From positions 407,224 through 471,223 of the forward strand of contig NZ_QNRE01000001.1 in NCBI RefSeq assembly GCF_003315035.1: a stretch of 64,000 nt of DNA. The letters run 5' to 3'. The notes under the pieces were generated by a model. It was given only the letters and a program-made list of their open reading frames with translations, was not told where the DNA came from and did not search any database. Source of the stretch: Nocardia puris (lineage in GTDB: Bacteria > Actinomycetota > Actinomycetes > Mycobacteriales > Mycobacteriaceae). Made by a program: the position numbers and the translations under genes. Shown one piece after another: positions 17,296 to 24,815 of this stretch. Position 1 is the first letter of the stretch; the number at the start of each line of letters is the position of its first letter.

Positions 17296-18528
17296 ATGGA
17301 TTCGGTGGATACGGCCGTCCCCACCCGGCACCCGGCGGCACCGCGGCCGGTCGCGGGCCCCGCCCTGGCCCCGCTCGCGCGTGCCCTCGGGCTGCGCGAG
17401 CCGACCCCCGACCAGTTCCGCGAGCTCGGCGAGGCGCTGACCCTCGGCGACCGGCCGATGGACGAGCTGGTCGACTGGATGTACCGCGAGGGCATGGCGA
17501 CCACCCGCCCGCTGTTCGAGCGCGCGCTGCGCGAGGGGATCGCGGCGGTGCCGGACGCGCCCGCGCCGCTGCGCGAGTTCTTGGACCACATCGAGACGCC
17601 GCCGGACTGGGTGGACTGGGACAAGATCCGCCACGCCGAACTCGTGTTCGGGGTCGGCGGCCGCGACGGCCTCTACGTCGCCCGCGACATGTCGTTCCTC
17701 GGCGGGTACCTGGCCTCGGGCTTCAACAAGACCCTGCTGCGCACCGGGGCGCTGGAGAAGGGTCCCGCGAAACGGTTCGCCGAGACGACGCAGTGGGCGA
17801 TGGACGTCAGCGCCCCGGGCGGGATGCTGGCGCAGGGCGTGGGATATCGGTCCACGCTGCACGTGCGGATGATCCACTCGATGGTGCGCCGCCACATCAC
17901 CGCCATGCCGGACTGGCGGGGCGAGGAGTGGGGACTGCCGATCAACCAGACCGATATGGCCGCCACTCTGGTGGGCGCCCTCATCGCGCCGATGATCGGC
18001 GCCATGGGCCTCGGGCGCCTACCGACCCGGCGCGACCTGGACGCCGTCGCGCACTTCACCCGCTACGTCGGCTGGGTGATGGGTGTGGAAGAACGCTTCC
18101 TGCCCAACGGTTTTCGCGACAGCGTCCGCATCCTGTACCACACGATGACGGCCATCACGAACCCCGACGAGACCTCACGCCAGCTGGCGATGCCGATGCT
18201 CGACGAACCGCTGGGCTGGCACTACCCCCACCTCACCGAGCTGCGCAGGCGCGTCGCCCGGTCCCAGCACCTGTCGATCGCCACCATGTTCCTGGGCCCC
18301 GCCGCGATGAAACAGCTCGGCCTGCCCGCCTACACCCCGCCGTGGTATCCGCTGCTGCGGATACCGCCGAACGCGGTGCGGTCGGTCTGGATGCGGGTGG
18401 TGCCCGGCGAGTTCGCCCGTGCCGCGGCGCGCGGCCGGGCCGAACAACTGGCCTTCATCCAGACCTTGACCGGCGCGGAAGGCGCGGTGATCGGCGACTC
18501 GGCCCAGCACATCGGACACGCCGCGTAA
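17296..18528 (+). CDS. DUF2236 oxygenase (MpaB / latex-clearing-protein family)
   Basis: A 410-residue protein of the heme-binding DUF2236 family, whose studied members are the rubber oxygenase Lcp and the fungal farnesyl-chain oxygenase MpaB. The central segment with GRDGLYVARDMSFLGGY, then MIHSMVRRH, corresponds to the heme pocket of Lcp with its histidine and arginines. There is no signal peptide, so unlike Lcp it acts inside the cell or at the membrane. AAAGGAG precedes ATG 17296 by 7 nt. It lies downstream of the reductase with its own operators. Oxidation of the neighbouring lipid product is possible but unproven. Confidence 0.82.
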   Translation: MDSVDTAVPTRHPAAPRPVAGPALAPLARALGLREPTPDQFRELGEALTLGDRPMDELVDWMYREGMATTRPLFERALREGIAAVPDAPAPLREFLDHIETPPDWVDWDKIRHAELVFGVGGRDGLYVARDMSFLGGYLASGFNKTLLRTGALEKGPAKRFAETTQWAMDVSAPGGMLAQGVGYRSTLHVRMIHSMVRRHITAMPDWRGEEWGLPINQTDMAATLVGALIAPMIGAMGLGRLPTRRDLDAVAHFTRYVGWVMGVEERFLPNGFRDSVRILYHTMTAITNPDETSRQLAMPMLDEPLGWHYPHLTELRRRVARSQHLSIATMFLGPAAMKQLGLPAYTPPWYPLLRIPPNAVRSVWMRVVPGEFARAAARGRAEQLAFIQTLTGAEGAVIGDSAQHIGHAA

Positions 18529-18540
18529 CCGGGTGGGCGG

Positions 18541-19257
18541 TCACACCGTAGCGGCAACTGTGTCCGGAAAGACCGACGCCACAGCGGGATTCACCAACGC
18601 CCCGTCGAGGCCAGTGTGCCACGGCGGGGTCGGCCACAGAGGGTGTGACCAAGCAGTCTCGGGAACCGCTGGCGCGGTACGGATCCCGGCATCGGCACGC
18701 ACGCGCCGCAGGACCGGCGCCGCCGCGACGAGGATGAGCGCCGGGATGGCGAAGGCGTACCCGAGGCTCGGCCCCGACGCCACCATCCCGAGGCTGACCG
18801 CGCCGCCGTAGTTGAACGAATTCACCCGGGCGGCCGCGGTGTACGCGGCGTACATCCGGCCCAGCAGCGGCACACCTTCGCGCCGCTGCGCGAGCACGCC
18901 CTGCATGTTCGCCGCCGCGTCCACCGCGCCGAGCCCGACGCCGTAGACCGCGAAACCCGCCGCGAACACGGCCAGGTCACCGGCGGTGAGCACGCCCAGC
19001 AGCGCGACCGCCTCCACCACCAGACCCGCGCACAGCGCTTTGCGGCTGCCCCGGCGCACCGCTACCGCGTCGGCCAGCATCGACCCCAGCGCCGCGGTCA
19101 GGCAGGCGCCGAGCACGATCAGCGAGAGCGTCATCTCGTCCACGCCCAGCCGCGACTTGAACTCCGGCAGCGACGTCACCGCCACCGCGTAGCCCATGCC
19201 CTGCACGCCGTACGCGGCGGCGACAGCGGCGATCTCGCCGCGCACCCGCCTCATCAC
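18541..19257 (-). pseudogene. MFS transporter, C-terminal half missing
   Basis: Only 238 codons remain of a transporter family that usually has about 400 residues and 12 membrane spans. Residues 1-200 look like the first six spans, with the usual cytosolic loop (AVRRGSRKAL) between spans 2 and 3. The last 37 residues are rich in Trp and Pro and do not resemble a membrane span, so the reading frame has run into unrelated sequence. The start GTG overlaps the stop of the aminotransferase gene (GTGA), showing they were once an operon. Function is unlikely unless half-size transporters dimerise. Confidence 0.7.
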
Positions 19258-20321
19258 GCACCCGCGTCCAGCAGCGCCGCGAACGCGTCATCGGCGATGT
19301 CGAGGGTGCGGTCGATATCGGTCTCGGTGAGCGCCGCGTTGACGAAATGGTTGTGGTGCGAGACCAGGAACGCGCCGCGGCGGACGCATTCGGCGATCCA
19401 CCGCTGGTGCAGCGTCGGCGAATCGTCGTCCGCGAGACGCAGATAGAACAGCGCCGGTTCGCCCGAGGTGACCAGCGTGTACCCGCTGGCCGCGGCGACC
19501 TCGACCAGACCGCTGGTCAGCCGGGTGCCGAGTTCGCGGAATCGCGCGGGACCGTCGATCCGCCGCAGCTTGGTCAGCGTCGTGATCCCCGCCGCGAACG
19601 GCACGGCGCTCATCCAGTAGCTGCCCGTGTAGAACACGCTGCTCACCACGTCGCGCAGACTGTCGTGCCCGCACAGCGCGGAGACGTTGTAGCAGTTGGC
19701 GATCAGCGCCGCGATCTCGCCGCGATGCTCGGTGAACACCGCGCGCAGGGCCTCGAAGTCGTTCCACGGCACCTCGATATTGCCCGCGACGTCCTGGTCC
19801 AGCACACCCGGCACGCCCGGCTTCTGCGTCCAGGGCGCCACACCGTGGTAGTACCCCTCGAAGAATACGATCCGGCGCCGGCCGGTCGCCGCCCGCGCCG
19901 TCATCACCGCCAGCGTGGTGACGTCGCCGCCGGTCTTGGCGAAGTACGCCCAGTCGGCGCTGGCCACCGTGTCGACCAGCAGTTCGGCGAACTCCACCAT
20001 GATCGGCGCGGGAGTCGTGACGACATCGGCGAGGGCCTCCTGGGCGCGGGCGGCGGCCCGCACCTCGGGGTCACCGTAGCCGAGCACGTTGGGCCCGTAA
20101 CCGCACAGGTAGTCGATGAACTCGTTGCCGTCGACATCCAAGAAACGGGTGCCCTCGGCACGAGACGCGAACTGCGGGAACGCCGTTCGAGGAATGTGGC
20201 AGCCGCCCAGCGGGCCGAGGTGGCTGTAAACACCGCCCGGGATGACTTGCTGTGCGCGGCCGAACAATTCGTCGCCGCGGGTGTAGGTGTATGGCGTGGC
20301 GGGGGCGTCGATCGAGGTCAT
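19254..20321 (-). pseudogene. class III aminotransferase / glutamate-1-semialdehyde-aminomutase-like, PLP lysine deleted
   Basis: 355 codons of a family usually about 430 long. The N-terminal part through YYHGVAPW and the C-terminal domain are well preserved. In the middle the protein jumps from EIAALIA straight to NCYNVSALCG. In the homologues I recall, about 60 residues lie between, including the DDV motif and the lysine of CFCKALANGYN; the sequence resumes just after that lysine. The deletion is in frame, so a protein can be made, but it cannot form the PLP Schiff base. ATG 20321 gives the family-like N-terminus. It is directly upstream of the truncated MFS gene. Confidence 0.75.
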
Positions 20322-20328
20322 GCTATAG

Positions 20329-20466
20329 ATCCACGCGCACACCGCCACCCCCGAGGAGAAGGCCGAACTCTGGCCGCGAATCACCGAGGCCTACCAGGGA
20401 TACGCGAACTACCAGCGCAGGACCACCCGCGACATCCCGGTCGTGATCTGCGAATTCCAGGATTGA
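20329..20466 (+). pseudogene. C-terminal remnant of a deazaflavin-dependent nitroreductase (Ddn family)
   Basis: An open stretch of 45 codons, cut by a stop just before it, encodes ATPEEKAELWPRI followed by YANYQRRTTRDIPVV, the C-terminal end of F420-dependent Ddn-family enzymes. There is no start codon or N-terminal part. The break lies within 10 bp of the aminotransferase start, so a deletion joined the two genes. Confidence 0.65.
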
Positions 20467-20565
20467 GCGACGCACGCCGAACCGGTCACCGGGGACGATC
20501 CCGCCGGAGTTCGGACTTGCCGTAGCGGATTTCCCGAACGGCCGCCCACCGAAGGAGTACCCCGA

Positions 20566-20838
20566 GTGCCATCGTCGCGCACGCACGACAACTCGCCGAT
20601 CGTGCTGATCGCCCCCGCCATGGCGATCGGCTCACGCTTCTACAAGCCGCTGGTCACGGCGTTCACCGAGCGCGGGTGGAGCGCCCGGGCCCTCCCCTGC
20701 GCGGTTTCGAGCTCGGGGAACCCCGCGTCCCGCGAACACGACTGGACCTACCGCGACGAGATCGACGTCATCGCCGATGCAGTGACCAAGGCCCGCGCCG
20801 AGGTGCCCGAAATCTCCGCCACCGCGACGACCGACTGA
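20566..20838 (+). pseudogene. alpha/beta hydrolase, N-terminal remnant with frame damage
   Basis: GTG 20566 has a good GAAGGAG box and begins a typical alpha/beta hydrolase N-terminus (PIVLIAPAMAIGSRFYKPL). After about residue 43 the expected RGFELGEP segment is found in a different frame, and the original frame resumes at ASREHDWTYRDEIDVIADAV. This indicates two compensating indels. The protein stops at residue 90, well before the nucleophile elbow, where about 200 residues should follow. It is non-functional. Confidence 0.65.
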
Positions 20839-21043
20839 CCCGGCCGAACGCCGGCGATTCCCGATGCGCGCGAAGCTTTCCCGCGAGCACCGCCCACCAG
20901 CCGAGAGCCGGCACCGGATACGACTCCCTGCAACACCTTTCGCGATGCCCACCCGCCTGTGGGGCGCGCGATCCGCACCCGGACGCAGCACCGAAGGATC
21001 ACTCGTTCGCCGCGTTCGCCCTCCGAGCGGTCCTCGAGGGGAC

Positions 21044-21089
21044 CATTCAGATACACATTGACATTCAGATACCACCTCGTATCCTGAAT
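21044..21089 (+). promoter_or_regulatory. promoter and autoregulatory operator of the TetR gene
   Basis: CATTCAGATAC occurs twice (21044-21054 and 21062-21072) and a partial reverse complement, GTATCCTGAAT, follows at 21079-21089. TTGACA (21058-21063) and TATCCT (21080-21085) with a 16-nt spacer form a good sigma-70-type promoter inside the repeats. The -10 ends 6 nt before GTG 21092, so the mRNA is probably leaderless. TetR proteins normally repress their own promoter at such repeats. Confidence 0.65.
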
Positions 21090-21091
21090 TC

Positions 21092-21718
21092 GTGAACTCG
21101 ACCCCCGTCCGCCCGCCCAGGCTCACCCGCGAGGAAAGTCAGCGGGAGACCCGCAGGCGTCTCGTCGCGTCGGCGATCGAACTTTTCGCGCGGCAGGGCG
21201 TCGCCGCGACGTCCCTGCACGCCGTCGCCGAGCACGCGGGGTTCAGCAGGGGCGCGGTGCACGGCAACTACGCGGGCAAGGACGACCTCGCCGCGGCCGT
21301 CGCCGAGACGGTGGTGAGTGAACTCGCGCCGACGCTTTCGCGGATCCTGGCCGAGCGCGCGCCCAGCGGCGAACGGCTCGCCACTTACATTCGCACCTAT
21401 CTGGAGTACTGCGCGCGGAACCCGGACGCCGCCGGAGCTCTGCTCGCGGTGGTCGAGTACTTCGGGCGCCGGGATCGGGGGTATTACCGCGACCGCGCGA
21501 CGGACTCGCTCGACGAGCTGGTCACCCTGTTCGAGGAAGGCGGGCAGAGCGGTGAGATGCGCGTTTTCGACACGCGCACCATGGCTTTCGCGGTGCGCAC
21601 CGTCCTGGACAGTGCCGCGATGCGATTGAGCGCCGGCCAGGTCGACGCCGAGCGGCTGACCACCGAGATCGTGGCGCTGTTCGCGGCCGCCACCCGCCGG
21701 GACGGGGCGTCGGCATGA
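21092..21718 (+). CDS. TetR/AcrR-family transcriptional regulator
   Basis: A 208-residue regulator. Residues 18-65 form the DNA-binding domain, with the usual TRRRLVASAIELFARQGV start and the HTH around HAVAEHAGFSRGAVHGNYAGKDDL. The rest is the ligand-binding, dimerising domain. It is translated from GTG 21092 without a visible ribosome-binding site. The downstream DUF6204 gene overlaps it by 4 bp. Repeats over its promoter suggest autorepression. Its targets could include that partner and neighbouring promoters; the repeat differs from those at 17190 and 55766. Confidence 0.85.
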   Translation: MNSTPVRPPRLTREESQRETRRRLVASAIELFARQGVAATSLHAVAEHAGFSRGAVHGNYAGKDDLAAAVAETVVSELAPTLSRILAERAPSGERLATYIRTYLEYCARNPDAAGALLAVVEYFGRRDRGYYRDRATDSLDELVTLFEEGGQSGEMRVFDTRTMAFAVRTVLDSAAMRLSAGQVDAERLTTEIVALFAAATRRDGASA

Positions 21719-22056
21719 ATCGCACGTACCGCGTCACGGTCTGCGGCCGTTTCGCGAATCTCGATGCCGCCCAACGTGATCGGTTGCGCGCCGAGCAGGA
21801 CGCGCACGACATGTTCGCCGCGCGGTTCACCCCGGAGGGCACGTTCCTGTATTCGCCGGAGTTGATCGGCTACCAGTTCCGCTACCTGCTCCAGGTCGCG
21901 GACGAGAGCCCGGAGGACGCCGAAGTCATCGCCCGCCTGCGCGCCGAGGAGCTCGCCGGCGCGGGGATGCGCGAACGCGGCTTGGACGGCCGGATCGTCG
22001 ACATCACCGTCACGTGCGTCGAGGACATGCAGAGCCGAGCGAGGATGCGGCGATGA
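21715..22056 (+). CDS. DUF6204 family protein
   Basis: A 113-residue protein that starts RTYRVTVCGRFANLD and contains FTPEGTFLYSPE, followed by an alternating charged C-terminus; these are features I recall for DUF6204, a family without known function. Its size is normal. ATG 21715 overlaps the TetR stop (ATGA), so it is co-translated with the regulator and is probably what the regulator controls. Confidence 0.7.
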   Translation: MNRTYRVTVCGRFANLDAAQRDRLRAEQDAHDMFAARFTPEGTFLYSPELIGYQFRYLLQVADESPEDAEVIARLRAEELAGAGMRERGLDGRIVDITVTCVEDMQSRARMRR

Positions 22057-22255
22057 CACTGTAGCCCCGCGGATCTGGACTCGCGCCGTCGGCCGACTGG
22101 CCGTGACCTCTCGGCGCCGAACACGCCAGGAACCTGTCGACTCCGAGCCGACCGTGATCACGTCCCCGGGTGACCGATGAGTTTCCGGCGCGGGCGAGGT
22201 CTGCACCGATGTCAGTATCACCACAGAACCCGCACAACCGAAAGCGAGAACCCCC

Positions 22256-22630
22256 ATGACGCAATACTTCCTCACCGTCCCGCACGACACCGCCGAAGAG
22301 CCGACGATGGAGTCGATGCAGGAGTTCGATCCGGCCGAAATGGAGGCCTTGATGGCCGCCGTCGAGCGCTTCAACACCGACCTGAACGAGGCGGGCGCCT
22401 TCGTCACCGCCGGCGGCTTGCACCCGCCGTCGACCGCGATCACCGTCGACGCCACCGGCGACGAGCCCAAGCACGTCCCCGGCCCGTTCGTGGAGGCGAC
22501 CGAATACGTCGGCGGCTTCTGGATCATCGAGGCGCCCACCCAGGAGAAGGCGCTGGCCTGGGCCGAGCAGGCCTCCGCCGCGCTCGGCTCCCGCATCGAG
22601 GTCCGCGCCCTGCAGGAACAGCCCGAATAG
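22256..22630 (+). CDS. YciI-related (YCII) family protein
   Basis: A 124-residue protein of the YCII/DGPF fold, a ferredoxin-like alpha+beta domain. The stretch LNEAGAFVTAGGLHPPSTA with the following GPFVEATEYVGGFWIIEA is the family core. Small stand-alone YCII proteins in actinobacteria are often found beside ECF sigma factors or other regulators; no direct partner is seen here. An AG-rich stretch before ATG 22256 may serve as ribosome-binding site. Its function is unknown. Confidence 0.8.
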   Translation: MTQYFLTVPHDTAEEPTMESMQEFDPAEMEALMAAVERFNTDLNEAGAFVTAGGLHPPSTAITVDATGDEPKHVPGPFVEATEYVGGFWIIEAPTQEKALAWAEQASAALGSRIEVRALQEQPE

Positions 22631-22758
22631 AGGCGGGCCTCGCCGCCTGGCTCGGGTTCGCCACCGCGGTGTGCGTGGTCTTCGTGGTTCTCGGCGTCTG
22701 AATCTCCGGGATGCACCGCGTCTTTCACGCAGTCGATCTCGGTGCCGCGCGGCGCTCG

Positions 22759-22974
22759 TCAGGCGGCGAAGACGGCGCGGACAACGGCCTCGTCGCCGTC
22801 GATCTCGGCCAGCCCGAAGGCGAGGACATCGCTCACGGTGAGCGCGCCGGCGGCGAGGCCGAGGATGTAGGCGGGGTCGGCGCGCAGGGTGGCATCGAGG
22901 GTGCCGCCGTCGTGCGGGCCGACCTCGAAACCGGAAGGCGCAGCGCGGAGTTGGTACGGCGGGCCGCCGATGTC
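22759..22974 (-). pseudogene. C-terminal remnant of an HxlR-type regulator with SCP2-like domain
   Basis: The last 70 or so codons before the stop read GFEVGPHDGGTLDATLRADP then ILGLAAGALTVSDVLAFG, the sterol-carrier-like C-terminus found on many actinobacterial HxlR regulators. The helix-turn-helix part is missing: upstream of about 22975 the sequence belongs to a gene on the other strand. Confidence 0.55.
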
Positions 22975-23172
22975 GAGACCGACATCTGGGGCGACGCCGA
23001 CATCGCCTTCCGCCCCCAGGAACGCGAACGCCTGGAATCCACCTTCCCCCACCACAAGACGGTCATCATCGAGGGCGCCGGCACGTATCCGGAATCCGAC
23101 GCGCCCGAGGAATTCGTTGCCGCCCTTCAAGATTGGGCGGAGCTACCGGACACGGGTGCAGTCGATCGGTAG
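22975..23172 (+). pseudogene. C-terminal remnant of an alpha/beta hydrolase (haloalkane-dehalogenase-like)
   Basis: From DIWGDADIAFRPQERERL to DAPEEFVAALQDW this is the acid- and histidine-bearing C-terminus of an alpha/beta hydrolase, although the usual catalytic histidine (AGH) is replaced in IEGAGTYPES. No N-terminal half exists. It abuts the HxlR remnant on the other strand, as if one deletion removed the 5' ends of two divergent genes. Confidence 0.55.
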
Positions 23173-23400
23173 CGCGCCGATGGGCGGCCCTCAGAACGCA
23201 GCGCCCGGCCGCAGCCGCTCATCCCCGCCTGTGGCCACCTCTGATCGACGGATATCTCGTAGTTCGTGCGGTCGAAGGCTTCCAGCCCACCGATCGTCCG
23301 CCGACCGGCCAGCAGCGCCGCACGACCGCGGCGAGCTGGGCGACCCGGCAACCCCGGATTTCCACGCTGCCCCCTCGGCGAAGCCGTAGTGTCACCACCT

Positions 23401-23807
23401 GTGACCGGACAACCGATGTGGGTATCGAGCGTCACCCTCGCCGCTCCCAGCCCGAGTGAACTGGCCAGCTTCTACGAACGATTGCTGGGCTGGACCATCA
23501 GCACGCTGGAGGACCCGCGGCCCGGCGACCCTCCCGAGGCGGGGTGGGCCCAGCTACGAGCCCCGGCGTGCCCGGCCTGATGACCCTCGATATCGAGTAC
23601 GAACGCCGGTACGTCCGTCCGACCTGGCCGAGTCAGGCTGGCCGACAACACATTACCGCCCACCTCGACCTACCCGTCGACGATCTCGATGCCGCCCAAC
23701 GGCACGCCCTCGAGGCGGGCGCCACCCTCGCCGACCACCAACCCCAACCGGACGTGCGGGTGATGATCGACCCCGCCGGACACCTGTTCTGCCTCTTCCA
23801 GAACTGA
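23401..23807 (+). pseudogene. VOC (glyoxalase/bleomycin-resistance fold) protein, frameshifted
   Basis: The first half (from GTG 23401 or ATG 23416) reads WVSSVTLAAPSPSELASFYE to LRAP and then hits a stop at 23578. The second half, in another frame, reads PGLMTLDIEYERRYVRPTWP to DPAGHLFCLF and ends at 23807. Together they make one normal VOC domain of about 135 residues. The frames would join perfectly if the CCCC run near 23563 had one more C. Either a real single-base deletion or a sequencing error explains it. Confidence 0.75.
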
Positions 23808-23905
23808 ACGACCGCACGGATCAGCTCATCGGAACGGCGGGGCCGACGCGCCGACCGAGCGAATCCTGCGCGTGGTTCCGCAAGCGGCCGAGTACCCCGT
23901 CGCGG

Positions 23906-24430
23906 TCACGACGCGAGCAGTCGGCGCCGCTCGGCCGTAAGCAAGTCGAACGCCTCGCGCACCTGCCGCACATACGCCTCGCCGGGATGTCGGACCAAAG
24001 TGGGCAGAACAATGCCGTCCGCTTCGGCGGCGAGGACGACTTCGAACGCGGCGACGTGGGCGCAGAACTGTCGCAGTGGTTCCGGCAGTTCGGATTCCAG
24101 CAAGAGGTCGGCGTGTTCGAGGATGAGGTCTCGCATGGCTCGATTCGCGGGCATCAGGACGAGGTCACGCCATCGGCGCCACTCGGGATCGGCGGCGTCG
24201 AACCGGCGCTCCACCCGTGGTGGCAGATGAGACTCCCGCAGCGCCTCCCAGGTCTGTTCGTTCGTTTCCATCAGCGCGCGCAGCGGTCCGTACAGGTCGG
24301 CGAGTTGGCTGCTGACACGCAGCAGTCGCGCCTGCCGCCGCTCCTGGCGTATCGCGCCGCGCTGAGTCAGCGCGTACGTCAGCACCGCGACGACAATGCT
24401 GGCGCCGGCGGCGATCACCGCGGTCACCAT
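23906..24430 (-). CDS. hypothetical membrane-anchored protein
   Basis: A 174-residue protein I do not recognise. Residues 3-22 form one membrane span, followed by a highly charged, probably helical cytosolic part (RQERRQARLLRVSSQLADLYGPLRALMETN) typical of small actinobacterial proteins annotated only as hypothetical. Start ATG 24430 lacks a clear ribosome-binding site. The codon pattern and absence of stops support a real gene. No operon partner is seen. Confidence 0.6.
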   Translation of the reverse strand: MVTAVIAAGASIVVAVLTYALTQRGAIRQERRQARLLRVSSQLADLYGPLRALMETNEQTWEALRESHLPPRVERRFDAADPEWRRWRDLVLMPANRAMRDLILEHADLLLESELPEPLRQFCAHVAAFEVVLAAEADGIVLPTLVRHPGEAYVRQVREAFDLLTAERRRLLAS

Positions 24431-24651
24431 GACGATGTCCCGTGGCGGGTGGCACGCGGCAGTCCGGCGATCAGGTCACCGTGCCGCAACCGGGCAGATG
24501 TGGGCATGACGCCAGGCTAATCGCGCGCGAGCGCTCGTGGATCGTGCGCCCGCGCAGTCTTTTCCGGTGTTTTTCAGCGGTTTCCAACTGCTGTGGTCCG
24601 GCGCGGTCCGAGTGTGGCTTCCTGGGCTGGCAAACAGGAAGGAGACAGGCG

Positions 24652-24777
24652 ATGGCCGAGGTTTGCCCGCAATGTTCCAAGAAGACCGGAATGGATGTCG
24701 GTGAGAAGGACCGCCAGGGCTGGCAGAAGTATCAGTGCCAGCTGTGCAAGTACGAGTGGAAGGCGCCGGCGCGGTAG
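24652..24777 (+). CDS. small zinc-ribbon protein
   Basis: A 41-residue protein with two CxxC pairs, CPQC at residues 5-8 and CQLC near residue 30, spaced like a single zinc ribbon. AGGAAGGAGA lies 6 nt before ATG 24652, a strong ribosome-binding site. Lysine-rich flanks suggest contact with nucleic acid or protein, but there is no family assignment. It converges on the STAND gene across a hairpin. Confidence 0.75.
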   Translation: MAEVCPQCSKKTGMDVGEKDRQGWQKYQCQLCKYEWKAPAR

Positions 24778-24783
24778 CGTGAC

Positions 24784-24815
24784 GCCGGGCGCCGGTTCAG
24801 TCGCCGGCGCTCGGC
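24784..24815. terminator. hairpin between convergent genes
   Basis: GCCGGGCGCCGG and CCGGCGCTCGGC pair over 12 bp with one mismatch around an 8-nt loop. It overlaps the last codons of the minus-strand STAND gene and follows the zinc-ribbon stop by 6 nt. There is no T-run, as is usual in actinobacteria. Confidence 0.5.
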
